DNA of 64,000 nucleotides from Micromonospora inositola (GTDB lineage: Bacteria > Actinomycetota > Actinomycetes > Mycobacteriales > Micromonosporaceae), in NCBI RefSeq assembly GCF_900090285.1, contig NZ_LT607754.1, positions 3,622,001-3,686,000 of the forward strand, in the 5' to 3' direction. Numbering within the stretch: the first letter of the stretch is position 1; every line of letters begins with the position of its first letter. Below the pieces are notes generated by a model that saw nothing but the letters and a program-made list of their open reading frames with translations, made no database searches and was not told the origin of the DNA. Below, one piece after another: positions 16,173 through 25,290 of the stretch. The translations under genes and the position numbers were made by a program.

Positions 16173-17738
16173 TCAGCCGTTGGCGGCGACGTCCTCGACC
16201 AGGTGCACCAGGGTGCGGACCGGGACACCGGTGCCGCCCTTGGTCCAGTAGCCGGTGGCCTCGCCCGAGTGGTAGCCCGGGCCGGCGATGTCGATGTGCG
16301 CCCAGGCGACCTCGTCGGTGACGAACTCGCGCAGGAAGACGCCGCCCTGGAGCATGTGACCGGCCCGGTCCATCCCGGCGTTGACCTGGGAGATGTCCGC
16401 GACGTCGGAGTCCATGCCCTTGCGCACGTCGTCCGGCAGCGGCATCGGCCAGGCCGGCTCGCCGGTCGCCTCGCCGGCGGCCTTCACCCGCTCGCAGAGC
16501 TCCGGGGTGCCCATCACGCCGGCGATCTTCTTGCCCAGCGAGATCACCTGGCCGCCGGTGAGGGTGGAGGTCTCGAAGAGGTAGTCCGCGCCGTCCTCGC
16601 AGGCCCGGGCGATGCCGTCGGCCAGGATCATCCGGCCCTCGGCGTCGGTGTTGAGCACCTCGACCTTCTTGCCGTTGTACATGGTGATCACGTCGCCCGG
16701 CCGGTAGCTGGTGCCCGACGGCATGTTCTCCGCCATCGGCAGGTACCCGGTCACCGCCACCGAGGGCTTGAGCGCCGCGATCGCCAGCATGGCCGCGCCG
16801 ACCGCCGCCGCGCCCGCCATGTCGGACTTCATCTCCCACATGCCCTGCGCCGGCTTGATCGAGATGCCGCCGGTGTCGAAGGTGATGCCCTTGCCGACCA
16901 GCGCCACCCGCTTGCCGGTGCCGCCACCCTCCGGGGTGTAGGTCAGCTTGACCAGCCGCGGCGGGGCCTCCGAGCCCTGCCCGACGGCCAGGATGCCGCC
17001 GTACCCGCCGGCCGCCAGAGCCGCCTCGTCCAGCACCTCGACGCCCAGGCCGGCGTCCCGGGCGGCGCTCGCCACCGCGTCGGCGAACGACGGGGGCCGC
17101 AGCTCGTTCGGGGCCGTGTTCACCCAGTCGCGGCTGAGCCGGACCGCGCCGGCCACCGTCCGCGCCCGGTCGATCTCCGCCTGGGCGGTCGCGTCGCCGG
17201 CGTCCGGCACGGCCACCAGCACCTCGCCCACCGGCTCCCGCCGGGTGGGCTGCGGCTTGGTCTTGTAGCCGGCGAACCGGTACCCGCCGAGCAGCGCGCC
17301 CTCGGCGACCGCGCGCAGCGCGGCCGGGGCGTCGGCGTCGTCCGGCAGCGGCAGCGCGAGCGCCACCCGCGGCGCGCCGGCGAGGGCGCGGACCACCGCA
17401 CCGGCGGCCCGGCGCAGGGTCTCCGGCGCCGGGGCGGCACCGGTCGGCTCCGGGCCGAGACCGACGGCGGCGACCACCGGGGCGGTGATCGTGCCCAGCG
17501 TGGCCAGCTTGATCACCTCGCCGGCGCCGCCGGTCGCGCCGAGCAGCGCCAGCGTCTCGGTCAGCTTGCCGTCGAACGCGGCGGCGATGCTCTCCGCGCC
17601 GCTGGCCAGCAGCAGAGAACCGGTCGGGGTGGTGTCCTGCTCTGCGGGCCGGCTGTGCACGCCGATCACGATCGCGTCGACGACGAGTTCGGCGGGGTCG
17701 GTGTCGACCAGGCTCAGGGTGGTGCTGGGCGATGTCAC
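16173..17738 (-). CDS. pepA: Leucyl aminopeptidase (M17)
   Basis: A 521-residue cytosolic aminopeptidase releasing N-terminal residues from peptides. The C-terminal M17 catalytic domain is intact: GKGITFDTGGISIKP with a metal-binding Lys and Asp, MKSDMAGAAAV, the signature NTDAEGRMILAD and the downstream bicarbonate/active-site region; the N-terminal macro-like domain is more variable. Two divalent metals (Zn/Mn) are expected. It is convergent with the upstream hypothetical gene and divergent from gcvT over 161 bases. The same pepA/gcvT neighbourhood is found in mycobacteria (pepB, Rv2213, near gcvT, Rv2211c, from memory). Confidence 0.93.
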   Translation of the reverse strand: MTSPSTTLSLVDTDPAELVVDAIVIGVHSRPAEQDTTPTGSLLLASGAESIAAAFDGKLTETLALLGATGGAGEVIKLATLGTITAPVVAAVGLGPEPTGAAPAPETLRRAAGAVVRALAGAPRVALALPLPDDADAPAALRAVAEGALLGGYRFAGYKTKPQPTRREPVGEVLVAVPDAGDATAQAEIDRARTVAGAVRLSRDWVNTAPNELRPPSFADAVASAARDAGLGVEVLDEAALAAGGYGGILAVGQGSEAPPRLVKLTYTPEGGGTGKRVALVGKGITFDTGGISIKPAQGMWEMKSDMAGAAAVGAAMLAIAALKPSVAVTGYLPMAENMPSGTSYRPGDVITMYNGKKVEVLNTDAEGRMILADGIARACEDGADYLFETSTLTGGQVISLGKKIAGVMGTPELCERVKAAGEATGEPAWPMPLPDDVRKGMDSDVADISQVNAGMDRAGHMLQGGVFLREFVTDEVAWAHIDIAGPGYHSGEATGYWTKGGTGVPVRTLVHLVEDVAANG

Positions 17739-17899
17739 TGAAGCTACTCCGGGCGGGCCGGGCCGGCCGCGGGGTCGCGTACCGGCGATGAAGGTCTCCG
17801 GCGGAACCTACCCGCCGGACGTCGGGTGCGTCCCGCCGATCGTCCTGACGGGTCCCGCCGATGCTAACCAGCCGTTCAGGCCCCGGTAAGTTGCCACCC

Positions 17900-19030
17900 A
17901 TGACCGACGTGACCTCCGACGCCGCCGCGACCCGGCTGCGTCGTTCCCCGCTGCACGAGCGGCACACCGCTCTCGGCGCCAAGTTCGCCCCGTTCGGGGG
18001 CTGGGAGATGCCGCTGGAGTACGCCGGTGGCGGTGTGCTCAAGGAGCACACGGCGGTCCGCACCGGGGTGGGCGTCTTCGACGTCTCGCACCTGGGCAAG
18101 GCGCGGGTCACCGGGCCGGGCGCCGCGGACTTCGTCAACGCCTGCCTCACCAACGACCTCGGCCGGATCGGCCCCGGCCAGGCGCAGTACACCCTCTGCT
18201 GCGACGACGCCACCGGCGGCGTGGTGGACGACATCATCGCCTACCTGCACGCCGACGACCACGTCTTCCTGATCCCGAACGCGGCGAACACCGCCGAGGT
18301 GGTCCGCCGGCTGCGCGCCGCCGCGCCGGCCGGTGTCGAGGTCAGCGACGAGCACGAGGCGTACGCGGTCCTCGCGGTGCAGGGGCCGCGCTCGGCGGAG
18401 CTGCTCGGCGCGCTGGGGCTGCCCACCGAACACGGCTACATGAGCTTCTCCACCGCCGGCCTGGACGGGGTGGGGCTGACCGTGTGCCGCACCGGCTACA
18501 CCGGCGAGCTGGGCTACGAGCTGGTCGTACCGGCGGCGCACGCGGTCGCCGTCTGGGACGCGCTCTTCGCCGCCGGGGCGGCGTACGAGCTGCGGGCCTG
18601 CGGCCTGGCCGCCCGGGACACCCTGCGCACCGAGATGGGTTACCCGCTGCACGGGCAGGACCTGTCGCTGGAGATCACCCCGGTGCAGGGCCGCTCCGGC
18701 TGGGCGGTCGGCTGGGACAAGCCGGCCTTCTGGGGCCGGGACGCGCTGCTCGCCGAGAAGGCGGCCGGCCCGCGGCGTACGCTGCGCGGCCTGGTGGCGG
18801 TCGACCGGGCGATCCCGCGCCCCGGCATGGCGGTGTACGTCGGCGACACCCAGGTCGGCACCATCACCAGCGGCACCTTCTCGCCGACCCGCAAGCAGGG
18901 CATCGCCCTGGCCCTCCTGAACACCGACCCGAAGCTGGCCGACGACGACGTGGTCGAGGTCGACATCCGCGGCCGCCGCGCCCAGATGACCGTCACCCGC
19001 CCCCCCTTCGTCACCCCCTCGGTCAGGTGA
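17900..19030 (+). CDS. gcvT: Aminomethyltransferase, glycine cleavage T protein
   Basis: A 376-residue T protein that takes the aminomethyl group from lipoylated H protein, releases ammonia and forms 5,10-methylene-tetrahydrofolate. Typical segments: [21 protein letters not shown] at the N-terminus, [10 protein letters not shown] with the catalytic Asp, a folate-binding barrel ([13 protein letters not shown]) and the C-terminal [12 protein letters not shown] segment. ATG at 17900 starts at the conserved point. gcvP and gcvH are not adjacent, as is usual in actinomycetes. I looked for a glycine riboswitch in the 161-base leader and saw none. Its end is 4 bases from the convergent DUF2314 gene. 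Confidence 0.93.
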   Translation: MTDVTSDAAATRLRRSPLHERHTALGAKFAPFGGWEMPLEYAGGGVLKEHTAVRTGVGVFDVSHLGKARVTGPGAADFVNACLTNDLGRIGPGQAQYTLCCDDATGGVVDDIIAYLHADDHVFLIPNAANTAEVVRRLRAAAPAGVEVSDEHEAYAVLAVQGPRSAELLGALGLPTEHGYMSFSTAGLDGVGLTVCRTGYTGELGYELVVPAAHAVAVWDALFAAGAAYELRACGLAARDTLRTEMGYPLHGQDLSLEITPVQGRSGWAVGWDKPAFWGRDALLAEKAAGPRRTLRGLVAVDRAIPRPGMAVYVGDTQVGTITSGTFSPTRKQGIALALLNTDPKLADDDVVEVDIRGRRAQMTVTRPPFVTPSVR

Positions 19031-19034
19031 CCGG

Positions 19035-20339
19035 TCAGTCGGGTGTGGGGCGTTCGCCGGCGTCGAGGACGGCCTGGGTCCAGCCGCCCTCGATGACGCC
19101 GGTGCCGTCGAGGACGGCCCAGTCGACGACGTCGGTGGCCTCGACCACCACGGAGGCGCCGATCCGCACCGTGGGGTCGGTGGCGGCGTCGCTGGCGCTG
19201 GCCCCGACGATCCGCTCCGGGCTGTCCCACGAGGTCACCCCGGCCCAGACGAACTCGGGGCCGTCGTCGCCGGGGAGGCCGTACTTGACCACGAGCTGGG
19301 TCTCGGCGGGGAGCTGACCGGCCAGGAACCGGGCCCGGATGTCGCCCAACCCGGCCCGGGCGGTGGCGATCGCCTTGCTCATCGCGTCGCCTGGGCGGGC
19401 GTAGCGGACGTCCGGCTGGATGCCGGCGAAGAGCGTGGCGCAGGCGGCGGCGAAGTACCGCCCGGCCGGCCCCGGGTGGCCGGGCGGCGGTCGGAGGCTG
19501 AGGAACGAGTCGGCGTCCGGGTCCGTCGCCGGGTCCAGCTCCAGCCGGAGCAGCACCGGCGCCGTCGCCCCGTGCTGCTCCGGGTTGCCGTACGCCACCG
19601 CGATGTCGTGGCCGGTCACCGTGGCCAGCACCGGGAGCTGCACGAACGCCGGCACCTCCTCGCCGGCCAGCCCGTCGGTCCAGTCCCGCAGCAGCCGCCG
19701 GGCCGCGCCGGTCATCACCGCGCCCCAGGCCCGGGTGAGGTGGTCCGGCACCCCCTGGGCCTGCAGCTCCAGCAGCCCGAACCGGCGCAGCCCCTTGGTG
19801 GTGAACCAGAGCCCGTCGGCGTCCGAGGAGTAGGGCACCAGCACCCAGTCGACCAGCCTGATCCGGCCCTGGGCGTCCGGGAGCGAGCGCAGTGCCGCCG
19901 CCGGGTCGAGGAACTGCAGGCCGAAGACGTCCACCACGTCGCTGCCGACCGTCTCGGCCACCGCGGCGGCGACCGCCCGGGCTGCCCACTCGTGCGCGGG
20001 CGGCCAGCCCGGCCGGTACTCGGCCTGGACCACCACCAGGTGCGTCGCGGCGGCCAGCCGGGCCAGCTGGGCCTTGGTGGCGCCGAACGCGGTGAGCAGG
20101 TCCGGCGGCAGCTCCGGGAACTCGCCGATCGGCCGGGTGTCCACGGTCATCAGCGGGCTGTCGAGCATCTGCTTCGCCAGGCCGTGCACCGGCTCGGCGA
20201 GCCGCCCGGCCAGGGCCTCCACCGCCGTCTTCGGGCTGACCTTCGGCAGCCCCGCGATGGGCACCAGGTAGGTCGCGTCGAGCGACTCCGGCACGGGTAC
20301 GGGCAGGAAGTCGTCCGTGATGAGCATGCCGTCCCCCAT
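19035..20339 (-). CDS. DUF2314-domain protein
   Basis: A 434-residue soluble protein of unknown function. The last 110 residues match the DUF2314 pattern: a strand pair beginning QLVVKYGLPGDDGPEFVW, then VVVEATDVVDWAVLD and GVIEGGWTQAVL, a small fold often seen in immunity or regulatory contexts. The N-terminal 300 residues are a mixed alpha/beta region with VVVQAEYRPGWPPAHEW and WTDGLAGEEVPAFVQLP and I do not recognise a family. No signal peptide. It begins about 50 bases after cobS ends on the same strand going upstream, so it is not clearly in the cobalamin operon. Confidence 0.7.
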   Translation of the reverse strand: MGDGMLITDDFLPVPVPESLDATYLVPIAGLPKVSPKTAVEALAGRLAEPVHGLAKQMLDSPLMTVDTRPIGEFPELPPDLLTAFGATKAQLARLAAATHLVVVQAEYRPGWPPAHEWAARAVAAAVAETVGSDVVDVFGLQFLDPAAALRSLPDAQGRIRLVDWVLVPYSSDADGLWFTTKGLRRFGLLELQAQGVPDHLTRAWGAVMTGAARRLLRDWTDGLAGEEVPAFVQLPVLATVTGHDIAVAYGNPEQHGATAPVLLRLELDPATDPDADSFLSLRPPPGHPGPAGRYFAAACATLFAGIQPDVRYARPGDAMSKAIATARAGLGDIRARFLAGQLPAETQLVVKYGLPGDDGPEFVWAGVTSWDSPERIVGASASDAATDPTVRIGASVVVEATDVVDWAVLDGTGVIEGGWTQAVLDAGERPTPD

Positions 20340-20392
20340 CGACCGCGCCGGTGCTGTCGTTGAAGAACGCTACCCGGCCGGGCGTGCCGCGC

Positions 20393-21166
20393 TCAGCCGG
20401 ACAGCACCAGTCCCAGGTAGACCAGCGTGGTGACGATCTCCACGGTGGCGCCGAGCACGTCCCCGGTGACGCCGCCGAGCCGGCGTACCGCGTGCCCGAG
20501 CAGCCCGACCGCGACGGCGAGGGCGGCGACGACGGCGAGCGGCCCCTGCCACGGGCGGCCCGGCGCCGCCGGCACCGCCAGCAGCGCGACGGCGACCGTG
20601 CCGACGACCAGCGCGACGGGGCCCACCGTGCCGGCCACCAGCGCGCCCAGCCCTTCCGGCCGGGCGGCCGGGACGCCGCGCCGGCAGGCGACCGCGACGC
20701 CGAGCCGACCCGCCGCGGTCGCGGCGACCACGCCTGCGAGCGTCGCCGGCCAGGATCGCCCGGCCAGCTCCGCGAGCACCGCCGTCTGCAGCAGCAGTAC
20801 GACCACCAGCGCGACCACCCCGAACGGGCCCACGTCCGGCTTCTTCATGATCTCCAGCGCGGCGGCGCCCCGGCGGTACGACCCCAGCGCGTCCACGGTG
20901 TCGGCCAGCCCGTCCAGGTGCAGGCCCCGGGTGAGCAGCGCGCCGAGGCCGACGGTGACCCCGGCGGCGACCAGCGGGGGAGCGAGCGCGGCGGTCAGCA
21001 GCAGCACCCCGGCGAGCAGCGCGCCCAGCAGCGCGCCCACCGCCGGGGCGACCGCCATCGCCCGGCCCGCCGCGGCCCGGTCGACCCGGCCGGCGCGCAG
21101 CGGCAGCGTGGTGAAGGTGGTGACCGCCAGTCGGACGCCGTCGGCGAGCCGCGACTCAGTCGGCAC
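20393..21166 (-). CDS. cobS: Adenosylcobinamide-GDP ribazoletransferase (cobalamin synthase)
   Basis: A 257-residue polytopic membrane enzyme joining GDP-cobinamide and alpha-ribazole (phosphate), the last condensing step of cobalamin assembly. It has the family hallmarks: LTTFTTLPL at the N-terminus, the acidic motif LHLDGLADTVDALGSY and the following MKKPDVGPFGVV. About six or seven membrane helices. Its start lies inside the end of the upstream CobU-CobT fusion (11-base overlap), a tight operon in which activated lower ligand and activated corrinoid are made by one protein and joined by the next. Confidence 0.93.
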   Translation of the reverse strand: MPTESRLADGVRLAVTTFTTLPLRAGRVDRAAAGRAMAVAPAVGALLGALLAGVLLLTAALAPPLVAAGVTVGLGALLTRGLHLDGLADTVDALGSYRRGAAALEIMKKPDVGPFGVVALVVVLLLQTAVLAELAGRSWPATLAGVVAATAAGRLGVAVACRRGVPAARPEGLGALVAGTVGPVALVVGTVAVALLAVPAAPGRPWQGPLAVVAALAVAVGLLGHAVRRLGGVTGDVLGATVEIVTTLVYLGLVLSG

Positions 21167-23093
21167 GCCGACCGGGAGAATCCGGCACGGCGACCCGCTC
21201 GTCCGGCTCGACCGTGGTGGGTCCCGGCCCGGCCGGCTCGGGCTCGGCGAACTCCGGCTCGACGGTGGTCGGCCCCGGCCCGGCCGGCTCCGGCTCGACG
21301 AACTCCTCCTCGTCCTCCGGGTCGCCGCCCAGCGACGGGTGCACCGGCAGGGTGGCGGCCAGCGCCAGCGCCGAGCGCAGCAGCGGCAGCGTGGCCAGCG
21401 CGGTGGCCCCCTCGCCGAGGTCGAGCCGCAGGTCGAGCATCGGAGTCAGGCCGAGCACGTCGGCGGCGAGCCGGACCGCCGGCTGCCCGCCGTGGTCGGG
21501 CAGCAGGCACCAGTGCCGGGCCTGCCCGGCCAGGTCCCGGCTGACCATGCCGGCGGCCACCCCGACCGGCCCGTCGAGCAGCACCGGCAGCCGCCGGGCG
21601 GTCGCGCCGAGCAGCACCCCGGTCGCCACAGCGATGTCGCCGCCGCCCAGCTCGGCCAGCACGTCCTTGGCGTCGCGCGGCGAGCGCCGGGTGCGGTGCA
21701 GCGCGTCGCGGACCGCCGCGCAGCGGGCCATCCAGGCCGCGTCGTCGATCTCGCCGGCCTCGGTGACCACCCGGCCGAGCACCGCCGGGGGTTCCGCGCC
21801 GGCCGTCGCCGCGAGCACCGCCGCCGTGGCCGCCTCGGTGCCGGCGCCGCACGCCGCCAGCACCAGCAGTTGTACGCCCGCGTCGGCGGCCTGCTCGGCC
21901 AGCCGCCAGCCGTACCGCAGGGCCGAGTCGACCTCGTCGGCGGTGAGCGCCGGCCCGTCCTCCATCGGCGCCGAGCTCGGCGCCTCGACCACCTGCAGCT
22001 CGGCGCCGCTCTCGGCGGCCAGCCGGGCCAGCGACCCCCGGCCGGCGCGGGCCTGCCGGGCCCGGCGGGCGGACTCGCCGGGTACGGTGCCGGCGGCGGC
22101 CCCGCCGGCGTGGTCGCCGTGCAGCAGCAGCACCCGCACCGAGCCCCAGGGGGCCGGGGTGGGGGTGCCCTGGGTGGCGCCGGCGAAGCCGACCACCCGT
22201 TCCAGCACCCCGAGCCCGGCGCCGGGCACGTCCAGGGTGGTGAGCCGGTCGACGGCCTGCGGGCCGGCGTAGTCGTCGGGCATCGGCAGTTCCATGCCGG
22301 GCTGGATGACCAGGCCGGTGGCGACCATCGGCAGGGCCATGGTCGGCGCGGCCCAGGTCGCGCTCTGCTCGGCCGGCGCGGGCGTCGGCGCGGGCGCCGC
22401 GGCCGGGGTGAACACCTCCGGCAGCGCTGTCTCCGGCGCCCCGGTGGCGCGGGCCGGCGCGCCGCCGTTGGTCGGCGCGGGCTGTTCGGGCGCGCCGGCC
22501 TGGCCGGGGCCGGCCTGCGCGGGCACGGCGGCGGTACGCGGCGCGGCGGCCGGCTTCAGCCAGCTGGGCTGGCCGGCGACCACCAGCACCACGGCGTCGC
22601 AGGCGTCGGCGACCGCGCGGTTGGTCGCGCCCAGCGCGTCGGTGAACGCCCGGCCGAGCGGGGTGGTCGGCACCAGGGAGAGCCCGACCTCCGGGCTGAC
22701 CAGCACGACCCGCGCGGCGCTCGCCCGGATCGCCGCCGCCAGCTCCTCGACGGTCGCGGTGTCGTCGGCCGGCTGGTGGGCCGGGTCGAGCAGGACGGTC
22801 ACCCAGCCGCCGAGGTCGTCGACGAGCAGCGTGTCGTTCGACCCGGCGGCGGCGAGGACGTCGGCCAACCGACGCGGGTCGTCCGCCGTCTCCTCGGTCG
22901 TCCAGCTGCCCGGCCGCCGGGCCCGATGGGTCGCCAGTCGGGCGGCCCACTCGGTGTCCTCCGGGTCCCCCGCCGGGGCGGTGGCCACGTAGCGGACCGT
23001 CGGCGCGTCGGCGACCAGCGATTCCGCGAACTCGGACTTGCCGGACCGGATACCGCCGAGCACCAGGAGCGTGTTCCACCCGTCAACGGACAT
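21156..23093 (-). CDS. CobU-CobT fusion: adenosylcobinamide kinase/guanylyltransferase plus DMB phosphoribosyltransferase
   Basis: A 645-residue bifunctional protein. Residues 1-180 are CobU: P-loop GGIRSGKS (13-20) and the guanylylated His in ATHRARRPGSW. An Ala/Pro-rich linker (about 185-270) leads to CobT (about 275-590), with LPDHGGQPAVR-type segments, HGDHAGG and the catalytic Glu in DLGEGATAL. Thus corrinoid activation and alpha-ribazole phosphate synthesis share one chain. The tail holds two 17-residue acidic Pro-rich repeats. The start may be leaderless: TAAGGT lies 6 bases before the ATG on this strand. Separate cobU and cobT genes are the rule elsewhere; I recall such fusions in some actinomycetes. 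Confidence 0.9.
   Translation of the reverse strand: MSVDGWNTLLVLGGIRSGKSEFAESLVADAPTVRYVATAPAGDPEDTEWAARLATHRARRPGSWTTEETADDPRRLADVLAAAGSNDTLLVDDLGGWVTVLLDPAHQPADDTATVEELAAAIRASAARVVLVSPEVGLSLVPTTPLGRAFTDALGATNRAVADACDAVVLVVAGQPSWLKPAAAPRTAAVPAQAGPGQAGAPEQPAPTNGGAPARATGAPETALPEVFTPAAAPAPTPAPAEQSATWAAPTMALPMVATGLVIQPGMELPMPDDYAGPQAVDRLTTLDVPGAGLGVLERVVGFAGATQGTPTPAPWGSVRVLLLHGDHAGGAAAGTVPGESARRARQARAGRGSLARLAAESGAELQVVEAPSSAPMEDGPALTADEVDSALRYGWRLAEQAADAGVQLLVLAACGAGTEAATAAVLAATAGAEPPAVLGRVVTEAGEIDDAAWMARCAAVRDALHRTRRSPRDAKDVLAELGGGDIAVATGVLLGATARRLPVLLDGPVGVAAGMVSRDLAGQARHWCLLPDHGGQPAVRLAADVLGLTPMLDLRLDLGEGATALATLPLLRSALALAATLPVHPSLGGDPEDEEEFVEPEPAGPGPTTVEPEFAEPEPAGPGPTTVEPDERVAVPDSPGRRAD
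21201..21302 (-). repeat. Two tandem 51-base repeats at the 3' end of the cobU-cobT fusion
   Basis: Two in-frame 51-base copies (21252-21302 and 21201-21251 on this strand) encode FVEPEPAGPGPTTVEPE and FAEPEPAGPGPTTVEPD. They extend an acidic Pro-rich tail beyond the CobT fold and look like a recent slippage duplication. Confidence 0.85.
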
Positions 23094-23107
23094 GCCCGTA
23101 CCTTAAG

Positions 23108-23162
23108 GCCGTCCGGCGGGTCGCCGCCCGCCGCCCCGGACGCCGGCCGACCGGCGGACGGC
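23108..23162. terminator. Possible terminator after the Ser/Thr kinase gene
   Basis: Outer 8-base inverted repeat GCCGTCCG / CGGACGGC enclosing further GC-rich self-complementary sequence, placed between the kinase stop and the cobU-cobT start on the same strand. The nested structure is less regular than the other hairpins in the window. Confidence 0.4.
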
Positions 23163-23189
23163 GAACGGGCCGGTGGGTGTCCGGTCGGC

Positions 23190-24941
23190 TCAGCCGCAGT
23201 GCTCGAACGGGCTGCCGTAGCTGGCCCCGCCGGCCGCGCCGCCCCACTTCACGCAAGCCCCGGCGGCGCCCGCCCGGACCGGGCCGGCGTAGTACTGGAA
23301 TGCGCCGCTGTCGGTACTGCGCGCCTTCCCCTGCACCTCCAGGTACGCCGACACGGTGGTGGCCCGGCCGACGGCGGTGTCCTTGAGGGTGACCACGCAG
23401 TTGTAGCCGTTGCTTGCGTTGTAGAGCAGGTAGACCCGGCCCTTGCGGATCCCGCCCGCGGTCAGCGTCGCCGAGTCGATCACCTGGTAGCCGCTGCCGC
23501 ACGCCTGCCCGGCCGTGTACGGGTTGGGCTTCTCCGGCGCGCTGGTCGTGCCGGACGGCTTCGGCGACCCGGAGGCGCCGCCGGCCGGCCCGGTGGCCGC
23601 CGGGCCGGTCGTCGGGGCGGTCACCGGGTCCGCCGAGCGGGTCGGCGCGGCCGACGGGGACCGGGTGGCCCGCCCGGTACGGCTCGGCGTGGCCACCGCG
23701 GTGTCACCGCTGGCGGCCGGCGCCGGTTGCTCCGGCCCGGCGGCCTCCGACTCACCGGTCAGGGCAGCCCGGCGCTCCTGCTCGCCCGCCCCGGCCAGTG
23801 GGCGCAGCGCGGCCACCGCCACCAGGGTCACCAGCGCGACCAGCACGACGCCCGCCGCGCCAACCAGGGCCAGCTTCCGCCCCCGCCGGCCGCCCGTCGC
23901 CTCCTCCAGGGTCGGCGGGACGCCGGAGCCTGGAGGAGGCGACGCGCCGGCCGCCGCGGTGGACGGCGGTCCGGCCGGCGTTGGTGTCGCCGGCGCTGGT
24001 GTTGCCGGGCCGGGTGTCGCCGGGCCCGGCGTCGGCAGCGCGGCGGGGCCGGGAACGGCGGGGCCCGGCACCGCCCACGGCGGGCGCGGCGGCACCGGAA
24101 TGCTGGCCAGCGTGGCGTCCCGGGCGTCCTGGGCGGCCTCGGCCATCGCGGCCGCGCCCGGATACCGGTCGGCGGGGCTCTTGGCCAGCGCCCGGCGGAC
24201 CACCTCCAGCACCGCGGGGGGTGTTCCCGGCGGCAGCGGGGCCGGCTCGTCCTGGACGTGCCGCATGGCCACCTGGAGCGGGTTCTCGCCCTCGAAGGGC
24301 GGGCGGCCGGCGAGGCAGTAATAGGCGACCGCGCCGAGCGCGTACACGTCGGTGGCCGGCGAGACCGGCTGGCCGGCCGCCTGCTCCGGCGACATGTAGG
24401 AGGCGGTGCCGAGCACCATGTGCGCGGCGGTGAGCGCGGCCATGGTGGTGGACCGGGCGATGCCGAAGTCCACCAGCACCACGCTGCCGTCCCGCTTGAC
24501 CAGCAGGTTCCCCGGCTTGACGTCCCGGTGGACGATCCCGGCGAGGTGGGCGGCGTGCAGGGCCTGGGCGGCCTGCGCCACCACCGACATGGTGGAGGCC
24601 GGGTCGAGCCGGCCGGCGCGGCGGACCCAGGTCACCAGCGGCTCGCCGTCCACGTACTCCATCACCAGGTAACTGACCTGGCTGCCGTCGGCGAGCGTCG
24701 CGGAGCCGAAGTCGTGGACCTGCACGATGCCGGGGTGCCGCAGCGCGGCCATCATCCGCGCCTCGGCGTGGAAGCGGGTGGTGAACTCCGGGTCGGCGAC
24801 CAGCGACGGCAGCAGCACCTTCACCGCGACCTCCCGGCCGAGCAGGGTGTCGGTGCACCGCCAGACCGCCCCCATGCCACCGGTCGCGATGCGTTCGCTC
24901 AGCAGATAGCGGTCGCTGAGCACCACTCCTTGAGTCAGCAC
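23190..24941 (-). CDS. Transmembrane Ser/Thr protein kinase (PknB-like, no PASTA)
   Basis: A 583-residue receptor-type kinase. Cytoplasmic kinase domain about 12-275: glycine loop ATGGMGAVW, Lys in EVAVKVLLP (K41), catalytic HRDVKPGN (D140), VDFGIARS and SYMSPEQAAG. A Pro/Ala-rich juxtamembrane region leads to one membrane helix (about 355-377). The outside part is a Ser/Thr/Pro-rich linker and a C-terminal domain of about 105 residues with four Cys (GQACGSGYQ, YNCVV, GACVKW, EHCG), probably disulfide bonded; there are no PASTA repeats, so the ligand is not peptidoglycan in the usual way. GTG at 24941 is the best start; its ribosome-binding site is weak. Confidence 0.88.
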   Translation of the reverse strand: MLTQGVVLSDRYLLSERIATGGMGAVWRCTDTLLGREVAVKVLLPSLVADPEFTTRFHAEARMMAALRHPGIVQVHDFGSATLADGSQVSYLVMEYVDGEPLVTWVRRAGRLDPASTMSVVAQAAQALHAAHLAGIVHRDVKPGNLLVKRDGSVVLVDFGIARSTTMAALTAAHMVLGTASYMSPEQAAGQPVSPATDVYALGAVAYYCLAGRPPFEGENPLQVAMRHVQDEPAPLPPGTPPAVLEVVRRALAKSPADRYPGAAAMAEAAQDARDATLASIPVPPRPPWAVPGPAVPGPAALPTPGPATPGPATPAPATPTPAGPPSTAAAGASPPPGSGVPPTLEEATGGRRGRKLALVGAAGVVLVALVTLVAVAALRPLAGAGEQERRAALTGESEAAGPEQPAPAASGDTAVATPSRTGRATRSPSAAPTRSADPVTAPTTGPAATGPAGGASGSPKPSGTTSAPEKPNPYTAGQACGSGYQVIDSATLTAGGIRKGRVYLLYNASNGYNCVVTLKDTAVGRATTVSAYLEVQGKARSTDSGAFQYYAGPVRAGAAGACVKWGGAAGGASYGSPFEHCG

Positions 24942-25089
24942 CGCGTCACCGTACCGGCCGGCGCCGATGCCGTTGATCCACCGGGTGGCCCGTCCGGTAG
25001 GTGGTGGCCGGGGCCGTTCCGCGCCCGGCCGACTACGCTTGCGGAGGTTTACGTCCCAGGGGGACGACGGCGGCGAGGGGAGACGCGGC

Positions 25090-25290
25090 ATGGCGTGGAG
25101 CTGGCGGTACGAGGGCACGGACGGCAAGTCGGTGGACGGACCGACGGAGTCGTTCGCGAGCCAGGCGGACGCCGAGTCGTGGGTCGGCCAGACCTGGCGG
25201 GAGCTCGCGGCGTCCGGCGTCACCTCCGTCGCGCTCGTCGAGGACGACCGGGTGGAGTACCGGATGAGCCTGCTGCCCACGGCCGAATGA
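25090..25290 (+). CDS. Small conserved hypothetical protein
   Basis: A 66-residue acidic protein beginning MAWSWRYEGTDG and continuing with FASQADAESWVGQTWRELAASGV and VALVEDDRVEYRM. It has a likely beta-alpha-beta layout and no membrane helix or Cys. I do not know its function; short proteins of this type are widespread in actinomycetes. Good ribosome-binding sequence (GAGGGGAGAC) upstream. Its stop overlaps the ATG of the M50 protease gene, so the two are translationally coupled. Confidence 0.72.
   Translation: MAWSWRYEGTDGKSVDGPTESFASQADAESWVGQTWRELAASGVTSVALVEDDRVEYRMSLLPTAE

Noticed and set aside
17739..17899. A glycine riboswitch upstream of gcvT
   Set aside because: The leader has none of the conserved glycine-aptamer core sequences that I can recognise.
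23094..23189. A cobalamin riboswitch upstream of the cobU-cobT fusion
   Set aside because: The interval is under 100 bases, holds only a GC-rich nested hairpin, and lacks a B12 box.
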